Notes: generated by a model not told the origin, from the sequence alone. A stretch of 34,284 nt of DNA from Elusimicrobia bacterium RIFOXYA2_FULL_47_53 (GCA_001800315.1 MGVE01000015.1:1-34284); one strand, 5' to 3'; counted from the stretch's first letter, positions 15,690 to 24,231 are shown. Numbers and translations are program-made.

Positions 15690-16307
15690 ATAAAACTCCT
15701 TTTGGTTCTTTACGCTTTGCCCATCTAATCATTCGGTCGTAATTAATAAATTCTTTCGGACTCTCCCATACTTTATAAATAATTTTTTCTGCATCTCTTA
15801 AACCGCTTCCAATTAATGTACTAATAAATTCTTTTAATCTGCGCTCTTCACTATCTGGAACCAGCGAATTCCCTTCCATAAACTTCATGTTGCCAACAGC
15901 GAATTTTTTTCCGCCTTTAAACGAGAATCTATAAATGCATTCCATATTGACATTACAGCTTCTTTTTCTTTTTTCGATAGTGAATCATCTTTTTTTTCAG
16001 AGTACTCAAATTGAGGATTGAGCTTATCGGCAATGTGGGCAAATTCATGATACATAATATATTCAAAATTTGGCTTCTTTATTGTTTGTTGCACGCTTCC
16101 GGTTCCAAAAACAAACAAATCGGCATTTTTTGTTTTCAAATTATAATCGATTGCCTCGGTTGGTTTTTTCTTTTCCAATACATTTATGTCAATAATAGAA
16201 AGATTATCAATGGATTCTTCGAGTCTATTTGATAGCGGATGATTTTTTAATATATTCAACAGTTTCGTCTTATCTGGCAAGGCATTGTTAGTATCAATAA
16301 TTTTCAT
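15658..16307 (-). pseudogene. HExxH metallopeptidase-like gene split by an A7 frameshift
   Basis: Two overlapping frames appear to be one gene. Frame 1 (16307-15885) has YIMYHEFAHIADKLNP with HEFAH at residues 87-91, and SIWNAFIDSRLKA before it stops. Frame 2 (stop at 15658) continues with KKFAVGNMKFMEGNSLVP through DAEKIIYKVWESPKEFINYDRMIRWAKR. The frames join at a run of seven A (plus-strand T-run 15904-15910): eight A, or a -1 slip, would give one protein of about 216 aa. It could be a decayed gene, a sequencing error or slippage-expressed. HEFAH suggests a zinc peptidase, but I cannot name the family. Its 3' end overlaps the GNAT gene. Confidence 0.65.
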
Positions 16308-16412
16308 AAAATATTAAGAGGTAAAAAATGTAAGGAATTGACAAAAAATATAATTCTCTTCTAACCTTTTGCCCCCACACCCCATCCCCGCGCGATGCCG
16401 AAAAACCGGACA

Positions 16413-16521
16413 GCAAAGATTGTTCCGGAAAAAAGCCTTTTTGCGACGATTTACGCTTCTATGAGGAGCAAAGCGAAGCGAGGCTGCGACGCCGAGCGTC
16501 TTTTTGAGGAACAATCTTTGC
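16413..16521. repeat. Inverted-repeat element downstream of O-antigen ligase gene
   Basis: A perfect 14-bp inverted repeat GCAAAGATTGTTCC (16413-16426) and GGAACAATCTTTGC (16508-16521) encloses about 80 bp. The inner sequence includes GCGACG and CGTCGC-like pairing and a GCTTC / GAAGC segment. It begins 4 nt after the stop codon of the ligase gene. It may act as a terminator-like structure or be a small mobile repeat. The interval 16308-16524 otherwise holds nothing I recognise. Confidence 0.55.
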
Positions 16522-16524
16522 GAC

Positions 16525-18309
16525 CTATTCCGTCATCTGCTTCAACATCACAATTGCCTTCTCGTTTTTCGGATCCGCTTTTAAGACTTCCTTTAACTCG
16601 TCCACAGCTTCTTTGAGCTGGCCGTTATAATAATATGCCGTCGCGAGGTTTAGCCTTGAGTCCAGCTGGCCCGGCGCGACCTTAAGCGAGCGGCGCCAGA
16701 ATTCTATGGCCTGGGGCCTGTTTCCCGTCAGAAAATATATATTTCCGATATTATTCAGCGGCCCGGCGGACTTCGGGTTCAGCTCAAAGGCTTTTGTGTA
16801 ATTTTCTACGGCTTTCTGCCAGTTTTTTTCCTTTGAATATACCCAGGCGATTTTTTCGTAAACAAGAGCCTGCCCGGGATATTTTTGCGCTATTTTTTCC
16901 AAATCGTTAATAGTTTTTGCCGGCTCAAGCACTCTTTCGTCAAAGAAGTCCGGCGTCGCGGCAACATTTTTCTGGGCGATATACGGTTTCAATACCGCGG
17001 GAAAGACAAAAAACCCCGCGAGCGCCACAGCCGACATGCCGGCAAACCGCGCGGCAGGCGCGAGGTTAAGCGCGGGCGCGGGCTCTTCGCCAAATGAATC
17101 CATAAGCCCCATTAATATAAACAAAAACACCGCCGATATGATAAAACGCATATCCACGGAGAAAATATTCATGACAAGAATTCCCGCCGCGGAAGAAAAA
17201 TGACCGGAAAGCATTAATTTGTCAGGAGCGCGGGCGCGTTTTATTTTCGCGAGCGACTTGACGATAAAAGCCGCGATGAGCCACAAAAATATTCCAAAAC
17301 CCGCGATTCCCGTCTCGCTTAAGAGCTGAATGTATTCGTTGTGCGCGTCATTTACTATAAATTCGCCCTGCGGCCAGATATTTTTAAGTTCCTCGGAAGC
17401 AAATTTCGGGAAATATATATGAAAGGTCCCCGGGCCGGTGCCAAGCCAGGGATTTTGAGACCACATGACCAGCGTATCGCGCCAGATAAGACCGTGAGCC
17501 TGCTGGCGGGACCACAAATTTTTTGTGTTAAAAGCGAAAAGCGCCGAAAAGACCATGAGAGAAACAAAAGAGATGATTTTGATTTTTTTTGAAGTTATGT
17601 TAAGCCAGGCGAATATTAAAACGGAAATTCCAAAGGCGATAAAGGCGGCGCGAGTCTGGGTCTGGTATAAAGCAATAAGGCCGCAGACAATGCCTAAGCT
17701 GACAATAAGTTTAATATATGATTTTTTGGACGACAACATAAGGGCAAGCGCAACGGGGAGCGCCGCGACCAGATGAGCGGCGAAAAATATCGGGTTGCCG
17801 AAAGTTGACATTACTCGTTCAAATTTCGGCACCAGCACGATTCCCACGCCTCCGGTATGCTGTAATATGCCGTAGAGCGCCGACAACAGCGCTCCCGAAA
17901 GCCATGAAGTTATAATAATGTATTGGCCGCGGGCGGAGCCGGCTATATTTGCCGCGATTAAAAATGCGGAAAAGGAAAGCAGGCTTCTTTTCAGCTCGGA
18001 AAGCGCGACCAGCTTGTCGGGAGATAAAAAGTAGAATACCGTTGAGGCCGCGACATAGGCCGCGGCAGGGAGCAAGACCATGGAGCGGCGCGGAGATATT
18101 TTTGAGAGGTAAAAACTGCGGAAGGCCCAAAGAAACAAAATTCCATAAAGGCCGGTTTCAAGAAGCAGAAGTTTGGGACGGGTAAGCTTAACATCGGGAA
18201 CCAGCGGCGCGAGAAACAAAATCGCGGCCAGGGCATAGGCCAAAACATCGTTCCCGAGGGTAGATGTTTTGGATACCGGCTGTTTTTCCTTCTCCTGTTG
18301 CTTAGCCAA
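16525..18309 (-). CDS. O-antigen ligase/polymerase-like membrane protein with TPR tail
   Basis: 594 aa. About ten to twelve hydrophobic segments fill residues 20-440 (for example YALAAILFLAPLVPDV, ALYGILQHTGGVGIV, FGIFLWLIAAFIVKS). The periplasmic loop carries WLGTGPGTFHIYFP and NDAHNEYIQLLSETGIAGF, the hallmark of the Wzy/WaaL (Wzy_C) family. TPRs follow at about 470-594 (YEKIAWVYSKEKNWQKAVENYTKAFELNPKSA; ATAYYYNGQLKEAVDELKEVLKADP). Such proteins join or polymerise lipid-linked glycans or glycosylate proteins in the periplasm; the substrate cannot be told here. No other glycan genes are adjacent. Confidence 0.85.
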   Translation of the reverse strand: MAKQQEKEKQPVSKTSTLGNDVLAYALAAILFLAPLVPDVKLTRPKLLLLETGLYGILFLWAFRSFYLSKISPRRSMVLLPAAAYVAASTVFYFLSPDKLVALSELKRSLLSFSAFLIAANIAGSARGQYIIITSWLSGALLSALYGILQHTGGVGIVLVPKFERVMSTFGNPIFFAAHLVAALPVALALMLSSKKSYIKLIVSLGIVCGLIALYQTQTRAAFIAFGISVLIFAWLNITSKKIKIISFVSLMVFSALFAFNTKNLWSRQQAHGLIWRDTLVMWSQNPWLGTGPGTFHIYFPKFASEELKNIWPQGEFIVNDAHNEYIQLLSETGIAGFGIFLWLIAAFIVKSLAKIKRARAPDKLMLSGHFSSAAGILVMNIFSVDMRFIISAVFLFILMGLMDSFGEEPAPALNLAPAARFAGMSAVALAGFFVFPAVLKPYIAQKNVAATPDFFDERVLEPAKTINDLEKIAQKYPGQALVYEKIAWVYSKEKNWQKAVENYTKAFELNPKSAGPLNNIGNIYFLTGNRPQAIEFWRRSLKVAPGQLDSRLNLATAYYYNGQLKEAVDELKEVLKADPKNEKAIVMLKQMTE

Positions 18310-18387
18310 AGTATTCCCCTGAACTTTATTATAACATCACAAGTGTCGTCAGCTAAACAGACGAAAAAACCCGTATTTACTGCGTTT

Positions 18388-18700
18388 GTCATTGCAATAA
18401 CGGCTTTTTTCAGCGAGATTGCTTCTCTCCCTACGGGAGATCGCCCTCCACTGAAGCTTTGGCGGGCAGGCAACGACAGCCTTTTTCTGTGTCGTCATAC
18501 CAGCGGAAGCTGGTATCCAGTGGTTTTCTGGATCCCTGTTTTCACAGGGATGACAGGCCTTGATGGATTCCGGACAGAGGCACTCCGGAATGACGGAGCT
18601 TCCAAGATTGCTCTCCGCCACTGTGTCTTCGCGAGCGGAGCGTGGCGATCCCGCAGTTCACACCGAGATTGCTTCTCTCCCTGCGGTAGATCGCAATGAC
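18388..18700. repeat. Cluster of dispersed palindromic repeats
   Basis: The cluster begins with GTCATTGC and ends with GCAATGAC, so it is itself bounded by inverted ends. Inside are two reverse copies or partial copies of the GAGATTGCTTCTCTCCC module (about 18414-18450 and 18664-18700) also seen at 5184 and 6234. Three GGAT/ATGAC palindromes lie between, at 18494-18518 (arms ACCAGC/GCTGGT), 18530-18554 (arms CCCTG/CAGGG) and 18565-18594 (arms TCCGGA/TCCGGA). No gene is present in 18310-18721. Confidence 0.8.
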
Positions 18701-18721
18701 GACTCTTTTAACAAACCCAAA

Positions 18722-19531
18722 CTATAGTTTCACGCTGGCGGCGTAGCGCTCGGCATTAACCGCGCCTTCGCCGGAATTGCCCTTGTCTCTCAAAAGACCG
18801 AGGCGTTCGTTGGGGTTGGGATGGGTCTTAAAAAGCGTTGAAAATGAAGTGTCGCTTCCCCCGCGCTGAGCCAGAATCTCAACGAAGCGTTCCAGTCCTT
18901 TGGAGTCGTAGCCGGTTTTAGCTGCTATTTCATAACCTTTCTCGTCGGCTTCTTTCTCGTCGGACCTTGAGTAGCCTTTAAACAATATGTTTGAGCCAAA
19001 ACCGGCGAGCTGGCCCATGAGGTATTGGTTGTCGCTGTTTGAAACCGCAAGGTCGGTGCCGGCGTCAACCATGTTGGCTTTCTGAATTTCTCTGGCTATG
19101 TGGCGCTGGGATATGTGGGCTATCTCGTGGGCGAGCACGCCGGCAAGCTCGGCCTCGTCTCTTATCGCGGCAAGTGCGCCTTTTGTGATAAAGACATAAC
19201 CGCCGGGGGCCGCGAAGGCGTTGACTGTGTCGGTATTAAGAACCGCGAAATAATATTTTATGTTTGTCCTGCCCGAGTTGGCGGCAAGCGCGCGCCCGAC
19301 AAGGTTTACATATTTCATCAGGTTTTCATCGTCATAAAGGCCGTAGCGGGCGCAAAGGTTCGCCCCCATTTCCCTGCCGAGCAGTATCTCTTCTTTGTCC
19401 GAAATGCCGCGGGCCGCTTTGACTGCCTTGGCGCCCACGCGCAGCGCGGTGCCGACACCCAGCTCAAAAGCCGAGGCGCCGGCCGCGGAAAAAATCAGAG
19501 CTATACATATATATATGATATTCCTTTTCAT
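18722..19531 (-). CDS. Exported M48-family zinc metalloprotease
   Basis: 269 aa. The signal peptide is MKRNIIYICIALIFSAAGASA. HEIAHISQRH puts the zinc site HExxH at 135-139, and the third ligand lies in SRSDEKEADEKG (about 189-198). NAFAAPGGYVFITKGAL (104-120) is the conserved edge strand of the M48 group that includes BepA/YfgC and LoiP. The end is KTHPNPNERL. Such enzymes degrade or assist assembly of outer-membrane proteins in the periplasm. No TPR domain follows, unlike BepA. Its ATG overlaps the stop of the 91-aa gene (ATGA), so translation is coupled. Confidence 0.93.
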   Translation of the reverse strand: MKRNIIYICIALIFSAAGASAFELGVGTALRVGAKAVKAARGISDKEEILLGREMGANLCARYGLYDDENLMKYVNLVGRALAANSGRTNIKYYFAVLNTDTVNAFAAPGGYVFITKGALAAIRDEAELAGVLAHEIAHISQRHIAREIQKANMVDAGTDLAVSNSDNQYLMGQLAGFGSNILFKGYSRSDEKEADEKGYEIAAKTGYDSKGLERFVEILAQRGGSDTSFSTLFKTHPNPNERLGLLRDKGNSGEGAVNAERYAASVKL

Positions 19532-19803
19532 TTATTACCCCCTATGTTGCCGTTGGAGTTGAAATCTTCCTGCTCCTCCCGGCTAACCGAGAGCTTTTCA
19601 ACTTTTTCCAGCGAATTCCAGTCGCGAAGGCCGTTGTTATCCTCGGATTCCGGGTTATCTATTCCGCGCACTCCGATCGCGACGGTCTGGGTCTTTTTGG
19701 GTTTTTTAGGCGCCAGTGAATTTAATAATATATCGTTGGCTATCCCAACGCTGCTGCCGCAAAGCGCGCCGGCTAACACGGATATGGCGATTGTCTTTCT
19801 CAT
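19528..19803 (-). CDS. Small exported protein of unknown function
   Basis: 91 aa. The N-terminus (MRKTIAISVLAGALCGSSVGIA) looks like a signal peptide; the rest is hydrophilic and contains LAPKKPKKTQTVAIGVRG and an acidic middle. I recognise no domain. It overlaps both neighbours by 4 nt (ATGA with the 354-aa gene upstream and with the M48 gene downstream), so the three proteins are likely made together. A role as partner or regulator of the protease is only a guess. Confidence 0.7.
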   Translation of the reverse strand: MRKTIAISVLAGALCGSSVGIANDILLNSLAPKKPKKTQTVAIGVRGIDNPESEDNNGLRDWNSLEKVEKLSVSREEQEDFNSNGNIGGNK

Positions 19804-20864
19804 TTTTTATTCTCCTCCTGCTTTGAAACTCCGAGAGCTATCTCCGCGCTGAAACCTTTGTTTCCCCAGGCGTCCTGGGCCGCGCAGCGCACGGAAACTT
19901 TTCCCACCGGCAGGGCATCCGCCTTTAAGGTGAACATATACGGAGTACCGTACACATAGCGGCCTATTTTCTGCCATGCCTTGTTATCCAAGCTGTATTC
20001 AAGCCAGGCTTTCTCTATTTCGCTGCCGGTTATCTCCGCCGCGAAGGTTTTGTTTGAGGTTTTTTTCCTTCCTTCAAGCACCTGCGTTATCTGAACTTTT
20101 ATTTCGCGCTCGCTGCCCTGCGGGACAAGCTTTACCGCTATCGCGGGCTCAAAAACCGTAATGGCGGTTTTAAGAGAGGTCGCGGGATTTATGGGCGGAT
20201 AGCCCTTAATGTCGTTGTTCATCCAGGTATTGACTTCCTGACTTCCCCAGCCGCCGGCAAGCACCGGAGCCGAAGCCGTTGAAACAAAATATTCCGTGGG
20301 AGACCACAGGGAGACAAAGTTGGGGCCGTTAAAATTTACCGCCGAAAGCGGCACCTCGGCCCAGAACCAGCGCGACTCGCCGACACCTTCAAGCGCGTTT
20401 TCCATGTCCCCCTCTAAGGGAATATCAGCCGACGATACAAGGAAATATTTCTGGTTTGATTTCCACGCCGGAGTTGAGGAAATGGCCATATATATCTCGC
20501 CCGGTATCGGCTCGCGCTCCCAGACGGGTTTTCCCGCGACCGGCCTTGTTTTCATTCTGCCGAGCTTGGCGCCGATGTAAACTTTTGAGTAGCTGCCTTC
20601 GGGCGGTTTGGGAAGTTTTTCCATCCAGCAGACATTGTAGCCCGCGTACCAGCTGCCGTCCCAGCCACCGTTGGCAAAAACACCGTAATCGTTTATATTC
20701 GTGAGCTCCGAAAGGTAAACGGGAGGGCTTACCGCTTCCGAGGCCGCGGTATTCTGATTATCGGGCTGGCCCGTCAACAGCGGAGTTTCCGCGGCAGAAA
20801 CCGAGGCCGGGAGAATCGCCGTGAGATGAAACGCGATCGCGTAAAATATAATGTGCTTTTTCAT
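19800..20864 (-). CDS. Secreted protein of unknown function
   Basis: 354 aa with a signal peptide (MKKHIIFYAIAFHLTAILPASVSA). The mature region is rich in aromatic residues and strands (GGWDGSWYAGYNVCWMEKLPKPPEGSY; GPNFVSLWSPTEYF). The last 100 residues look like an Ig/fibronectin-type beta-domain (WLEYSLDNKAWQKIGRYVYGTPYMFTLKADALPVGKVSVRCAAQDAWGN). I do not recognise a family for the first 230 residues. It is the first gene of the three-gene secreted operon ending with the M48 protease. A GGGAAC ribosome site lies upstream. Confidence 0.72.
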   Translation of the reverse strand: MKKHIIFYAIAFHLTAILPASVSAAETPLLTGQPDNQNTAASEAVSPPVYLSELTNINDYGVFANGGWDGSWYAGYNVCWMEKLPKPPEGSYSKVYIGAKLGRMKTRPVAGKPVWEREPIPGEIYMAISSTPAWKSNQKYFLVSSADIPLEGDMENALEGVGESRWFWAEVPLSAVNFNGPNFVSLWSPTEYFVSTASAPVLAGGWGSQEVNTWMNNDIKGYPPINPATSLKTAITVFEPAIAVKLVPQGSEREIKVQITQVLEGRKKTSNKTFAAEITGSEIEKAWLEYSLDNKAWQKIGRYVYGTPYMFTLKADALPVGKVSVRCAAQDAWGNKGFSAEIALGVSKQEENKK

Positions 20865-20901
20865 ATGTATCGTTCCCTTTATTTTTTTGTCTGCTTGCGA
20901 A

Positions 20902-21336
20902 TTAAAGCGTCACTTCAGTCTTGGGCGCAAAATTAGTTGCCATGGTCCAGGTTACGGCCTTTCCGCCCTTTAAACGATAAACCATAAAAGTATTATAAAA
21001 ATTCTCAAGCGCGCCGGATTCTCTCCAGGGCTTGAGGAATTTGCGGGTCGGGTGCTCGCAGATCTCGTCTTTCAGCTTGTTATCTTCAACTATTTCAAGT
21101 TTGCCGGAAACCCTTACCTGCACCCCGTTCTTAAAGTCGTTGAAGCATAGCTCAACCTTGGGATTGGCTAAAATCTGGCCGTGCAACTGCTTCATGGTAC
21201 CCGAATGGAACAATATACCGTTCTCGTCGGCGCGGTAGAGGAACATACCGCGGCATCTCGGCTGGTCGCCTTCCGTAGTGGCAAGGTGAAAAGCCGGGTT
21301 TTCGTTTATCAGTTTCAGTATTTCGGTTTTATTCAA
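20902..21336 (-). CDS. Pyridoxamine 5'-phosphate oxidase-fold (flavin-binding) protein
   Basis: 144 aa split-barrel protein. The pattern ENPAFHLATTEGDQPRCRGMFLYRADENGILFHSGTMKQLHGQILANPKVELCFND (about 9-64) is that of the PNPOx-like FMN-binding family, with a second strand pair VQVRVSGKLEIVED. The start codon is TTG at 21336, supported by GGGAGA about 7 nt upstream; no nearby in-frame ATG exists. Members bind FMN, F420 or heme; the specific cofactor and substrate cannot be told. It is separate from the flanking operons. Confidence 0.85.
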   Translation of the reverse strand: MNKTEILKLINENPAFHLATTEGDQPRCRGMFLYRADENGILFHSGTMKQLHGQILANPKVELCFNDFKNGVQVRVSGKLEIVEDNKLKDEICEHPTRKFLKPWRESGALENFYNTFMVYRLKGGKAVTWTMATNFAPKTEVTL

Positions 21337-21388
21337 ATTTATTCTCCCAATATTTTATCTCTTGTCATTAACGGGGTCAGTCTTACTA

Positions 21389-22258
21389 TTAATGTTTCTT
21401 TGTTTTTAACATCGCCGCTATGCGCTCAAGCTCTTTAAGGGAATAATAATGAATCTCTATTTTCCCCTTTTTCGGGCTGCCGGCTATTTTTACTTTTGTG
21501 CCGAATTTTCTCTGAAGCTCTTCGGCGAGATGAGCGAGCTCGCTCTCGGTTTTCTTTGTTTTCTTCTTTTCGGTTTTGCGGCCGTCTTTAACTCCCGAGG
21601 CGAGCGATTCCAGCTCGCGGACGGAAAGTTTTTCGTTCATTATTTTTTTCGCGAGTTCAATGAGGGTGTTTTCGTCCTCAATGCCGGCGAGTATCCTGCC
21701 GTGGCCGGGGCTGAGCATGCCGGAAGAAATAAAATCCTGTATATCCTGCGGCAGGTTCAAAAGCCTCATGGCGTTTGCCACCACCGAGCGGTCTTTGCCG
21801 AGCACCTTGGCAAGCTCTTCCTGAATGAGCTCAAATTCGTGCGAAAGGCGCTTATAGGCCCTGGCCTCCTCAATGGGGTTTAGGTCTTCGCGCTGAATAT
21901 TTTCAATAAGCGAGATCTGGAAGCGCTCCTTGTCATTAGCCTGACGGATCACGACCGGCACCTGGGTAAGCCCCGCGATTTTGCTGGCGCGAAGCCTGCG
22001 CTCGCCGGCGATAAGTTCGTATTCCCCCGGCACTACGGTCGGCGTCACAAGCAGAGGCTGGGCCAGGCCGTGCACTTTTATTGAGTGGGCAAGTTCTTTT
22101 AATTTTTCTTCGTTGAAATGGTGGCGCGGCTGATAGCGGTTGGCCTTGATCTTGTCTATCGGCACGACCGAAACAGTTTCGCCTCCGTCAGCCGACGCCC
22201 TGGGCGCCGATTGCACCGAGAGAAGCGATTCAAGACCCCTTCCTAATGCCTTATGCAT
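21389..22258 (-). CDS. parB: Chromosome partition protein ParB (Spo0J-like)
   Basis: 290 aa from the ATG at 22258 (GGGAGA upstream); the longer frame to 22579 overlaps the TPR gene and is rejected. The N-terminus KALGRGLESLL is the ParA-interacting signature. The ParB/Spo0J domain has the CTP-binding GERRLRA motif (85-91) and ENIQREDLNPIEEA (119-132). An HTH lies near 140-175 (TQEELAKVLGKDRSVVANAMRLL-like), followed by a Lys-rich linker and a dimerisation tail. ParB loads at parS and slides as a CTP-dependent clamp. Two perfect parS sites lie upstream of parA (24472 and 25465). The third gene of the parA operon. Confidence 0.96.
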   Translation of the reverse strand: MHKALGRGLESLLSVQSAPRASADGGETVSVVPIDKIKANRYQPRHHFNEEKLKELAHSIKVHGLAQPLLVTPTVVPGEYELIAGERRLRASKIAGLTQVPVVIRQANDKERFQISLIENIQREDLNPIEEARAYKRLSHEFELIQEELAKVLGKDRSVVANAMRLLNLPQDIQDFISSGMLSPGHGRILAGIEDENTLIELAKKIMNEKLSVRELESLASGVKDGRKTEKKKTKKTESELAHLAEELQRKFGTKVKIAGSPKKGKIEIHYYSLKELERIAAMLKTKKH

Positions 22259-22334
22259 ATTTTTCTCCCTGTTAAGTCTTAAGCTGCCTGCGATGTAGTT
22301 ATTTTTTGACTTGCGCGCATGATTTTCTTGTCGT

Positions 22335-23375
22335 TTATAATTGTTTTTTGTACTGGGCGAGCCAGTTTCGTATTTCTTTGTTTTTCGGATCAAGTTTAAG
22401 CGCGTGCTCGTAGGCCGCGATAGCGTCTTCTTCCCGGCCGAGCGCGTAATACGCTCCGCCGAGGTATTGGTACACGAGCGCGTTAGCGGTGTCAACGCTG
22501 GAACAGTATTCCAGGTACTGCACCGCCTCGTCATATTTCTGGCTCTCGTAGCACGAAACGCCGGCTTGAAAATATTCATCCACGCTTCCGCGCGCCTTTA
22601 CCGCGGCTGATTCGCTTATGTCATCGTTGCTTTCAATCATGGTATTTTGGGGTTTTTCCCGAAGGAAAACCTTGCCGGCCTTCTCCATTTCTTTTATCTG
22701 GTCCACGATTTTTTTGCGCTCGTCTTCTATCTCTTCCTGCGTGGCGGGCCGGCCAAAATCCATTTCCTCTTTAAGCATCGCGGACGCGCTTGAAGACATG
22801 TTTATCAGAAATTTATCCAGCACCTCGCTCGCGGCGCCGCGCAGGGCCTTGGCCAGGCTCTCCGTCTTAAGTTCGCGGATTATCGCCTGGATAGCCGTGT
22901 TTGGAAATGACGGTATATCGTCAAAAGTTATTATGTATTTTCTGACTTTTTCGTACAGCCCAGGGTTGTCGTTTTTAAGCGACTGCAGAATATTTTCAAA
23001 AGTCGGCCTGTCCACTTTCTCAAGCACATCAAGCAGATGGTCAAGCCCGCCTATAACGAAATCCACCTTTTTCTTGAGCGCTATATCGTATTTTACAAGC
23101 TGGTCGTGGGTAACGACGCGAGCGTTTGACATTTCCACGGCGACATTGGCCTGCAGGTCGGGGGGGAGAGAACTTAATATCTGCTGGACATACTGAGGTT
23201 TGAGGTAACTAACAACAAGCGCTATGGATTTGGGCGGCTCTTTTCTGATAAGGTAAATAAGCTGGCGGATATTGCCGTCATTAATATAATGAAACGGAAT
23301 GTATTTTATCTCCCGTTTTTGCGAGGGGTCTATTTTATGTCTCGGCTTGATTTTATGCTTGACTATCTTTTTCAT
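22335..23375 (-). CDS. FliG-like domain protein fused to TPRs
   Basis: 346 aa. Residues about 35-245 resemble flagellar switch protein FliG (middle and C-terminal domains). KEPPKSIALVVSYLKPQYVQQILSSLP matches the FliG EHPQ-type helix but as EPPK (46-49). ITFDDI (149-154) and LAKALRGAASEVLDKFLINMSSSASAMLKEEMD (174-206) match the torque-helix region, with the acidic pair EE (203-204) kept but the usual Arg of MSKRA replaced by Ser. TPRs occupy about 265-346. No other flagellar gene is in the window, and it lies between parA and parB. A moonlighting or non-flagellar role is inferred. The gap to parA is 23 nt. Confidence 0.82.
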   Translation of the reverse strand: MKKIVKHKIKPRHKIDPSQKREIKYIPFHYINDGNIRQLIYLIRKEPPKSIALVVSYLKPQYVQQILSSLPPDLQANVAVEMSNARVVTHDQLVKYDIALKKKVDFVIGGLDHLLDVLEKVDRPTFENILQSLKNDNPGLYEKVRKYIITFDDIPSFPNTAIQAIIRELKTESLAKALRGAASEVLDKFLINMSSSASAMLKEEMDFGRPATQEEIEDERKKIVDQIKEMEKAGKVFLREKPQNTMIESNDDISESAAVKARGSVDEYFQAGVSCYESQKYDEAVQYLEYCSSVDTANALVYQYLGGAYYALGREEDAIAAYEHALKLDPKNKEIRNWLAQYKKQL

Positions 23376-23398
23376 AATGCGTTGATTATTGAATGCGT

Positions 23399-24178
23399 TT
23401 ATATCTCGGAGCCTTTGGGCTGCCTGGAAAGAAACTCTTTGGCGAGATCAAGGTAAAGCTGAGCGCCCTTTGAGGATTTATCATATAATATGACGGGTTT
23501 ACCAAAACCGGGGGCCTCGGCCAGGCGGACGGTTCTCTGAATAAGAGTGTTGTAAACTTTATCTCCGAAATGTTTTTTTACCTCGTCTATGACCTGCTGG
23601 GAGAGGTTGAGGCGGCTGTCGTACATAGTCAGAAGCACGCCCTCCAGAGCAAGCGCCGGATTTAAAGATTGCCTTATTAAATCAATGGATTTTAGCAATT
23701 GACCAAGCCCTTCAAGAGCATAATACTCGCACTGAATAGGTATCAGAACAGCGTGGGCTGAAACCAGCGCGTTTAAGGTCAGAAGACCAAGAGATGGGGG
23801 ACAGTCAATAACAATATATTTATAGACCTTCTGGAATTTCGCGAGCGCGTCCTTAAGTTTTGACTCGCGGCTTTCCATATTGACAAGCTCCACCTCGGCC
23901 CCTATTAAATCAATGTGCGAGGGCGCCAGGTCAAGCCAGTCCAGCTCGGTTGAATGAAGGACATCTTCAAGAAGAGTCTGATTGATAAGAACCTGGTAGA
24001 TGTTTTTGTCTACGGTTTTTTTGTCCACGCCGAGCCCGCTGGTTGCGTTCGCCTGCGGATCTAAGTCAATTAACAAAGTCTCCTGCCCGAGGTGAGCCAG
24101 GCTCGCCGCGAGATTGATGGCGGTTGTCGTTTTTCCGACGCCGCCCTTCTGATTTGCTATCGCTATAATTTTGCTCAT
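23399..24178 (-). CDS. parA: Chromosome partition ATPase ParA (Soj-like)
   Basis: 259 aa MinD/ParA ATPase. The deviant Walker A is KGGVGKTT (11-18) with signature Lys11; LLIDLDPQANAT (about 36-47) is the switch I/Asp block, and YIVIDCPPSLGLLTLNAL (about 117-134) is Walker B. The short form without an N-terminal HTH is the chromosomal type. It binds DNA as an ATP dimer and moves ParB-parS complexes. The ATG lies a few nt from the predicted transcription start and has no Shine-Dalgarno. It heads the operon parA - FliG-like - parB. Confidence 0.97.
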   Translation of the reverse strand: MSKIIAIANQKGGVGKTTTAINLAASLAHLGQETLLIDLDPQANATSGLGVDKKTVDKNIYQVLINQTLLEDVLHSTELDWLDLAPSHIDLIGAEVELVNMESRESKLKDALAKFQKVYKYIVIDCPPSLGLLTLNALVSAHAVLIPIQCEYYALEGLGQLLKSIDLIRQSLNPALALEGVLLTMYDSRLNLSQQVIDEVKKHFGDKVYNTLIQRTVRLAEAPGFGKPVILYDKSSKGAQLYLDLAKEFLSRQPKGSEI

Positions 24179-24187
24179 AATGGAAGT

Positions 24188-24216
24188 ATTTTAGCAAAAA
24201 TATTTTATATTGTAAA
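24188..24216 (-). promoter_or_regulatory. parA promoter
   Basis: On the minus strand, -35 TTTACA (24216-24211) and -10 TAAAAT (24193-24188) have a 17-bp spacer, both 5/6. The start of transcription would be near 24181, three nt from the parA ATG at 24178, so the transcript appears leaderless. Confidence 0.7.
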
Positions 24217-24231
24217 TCTTTTCGCTTAACC

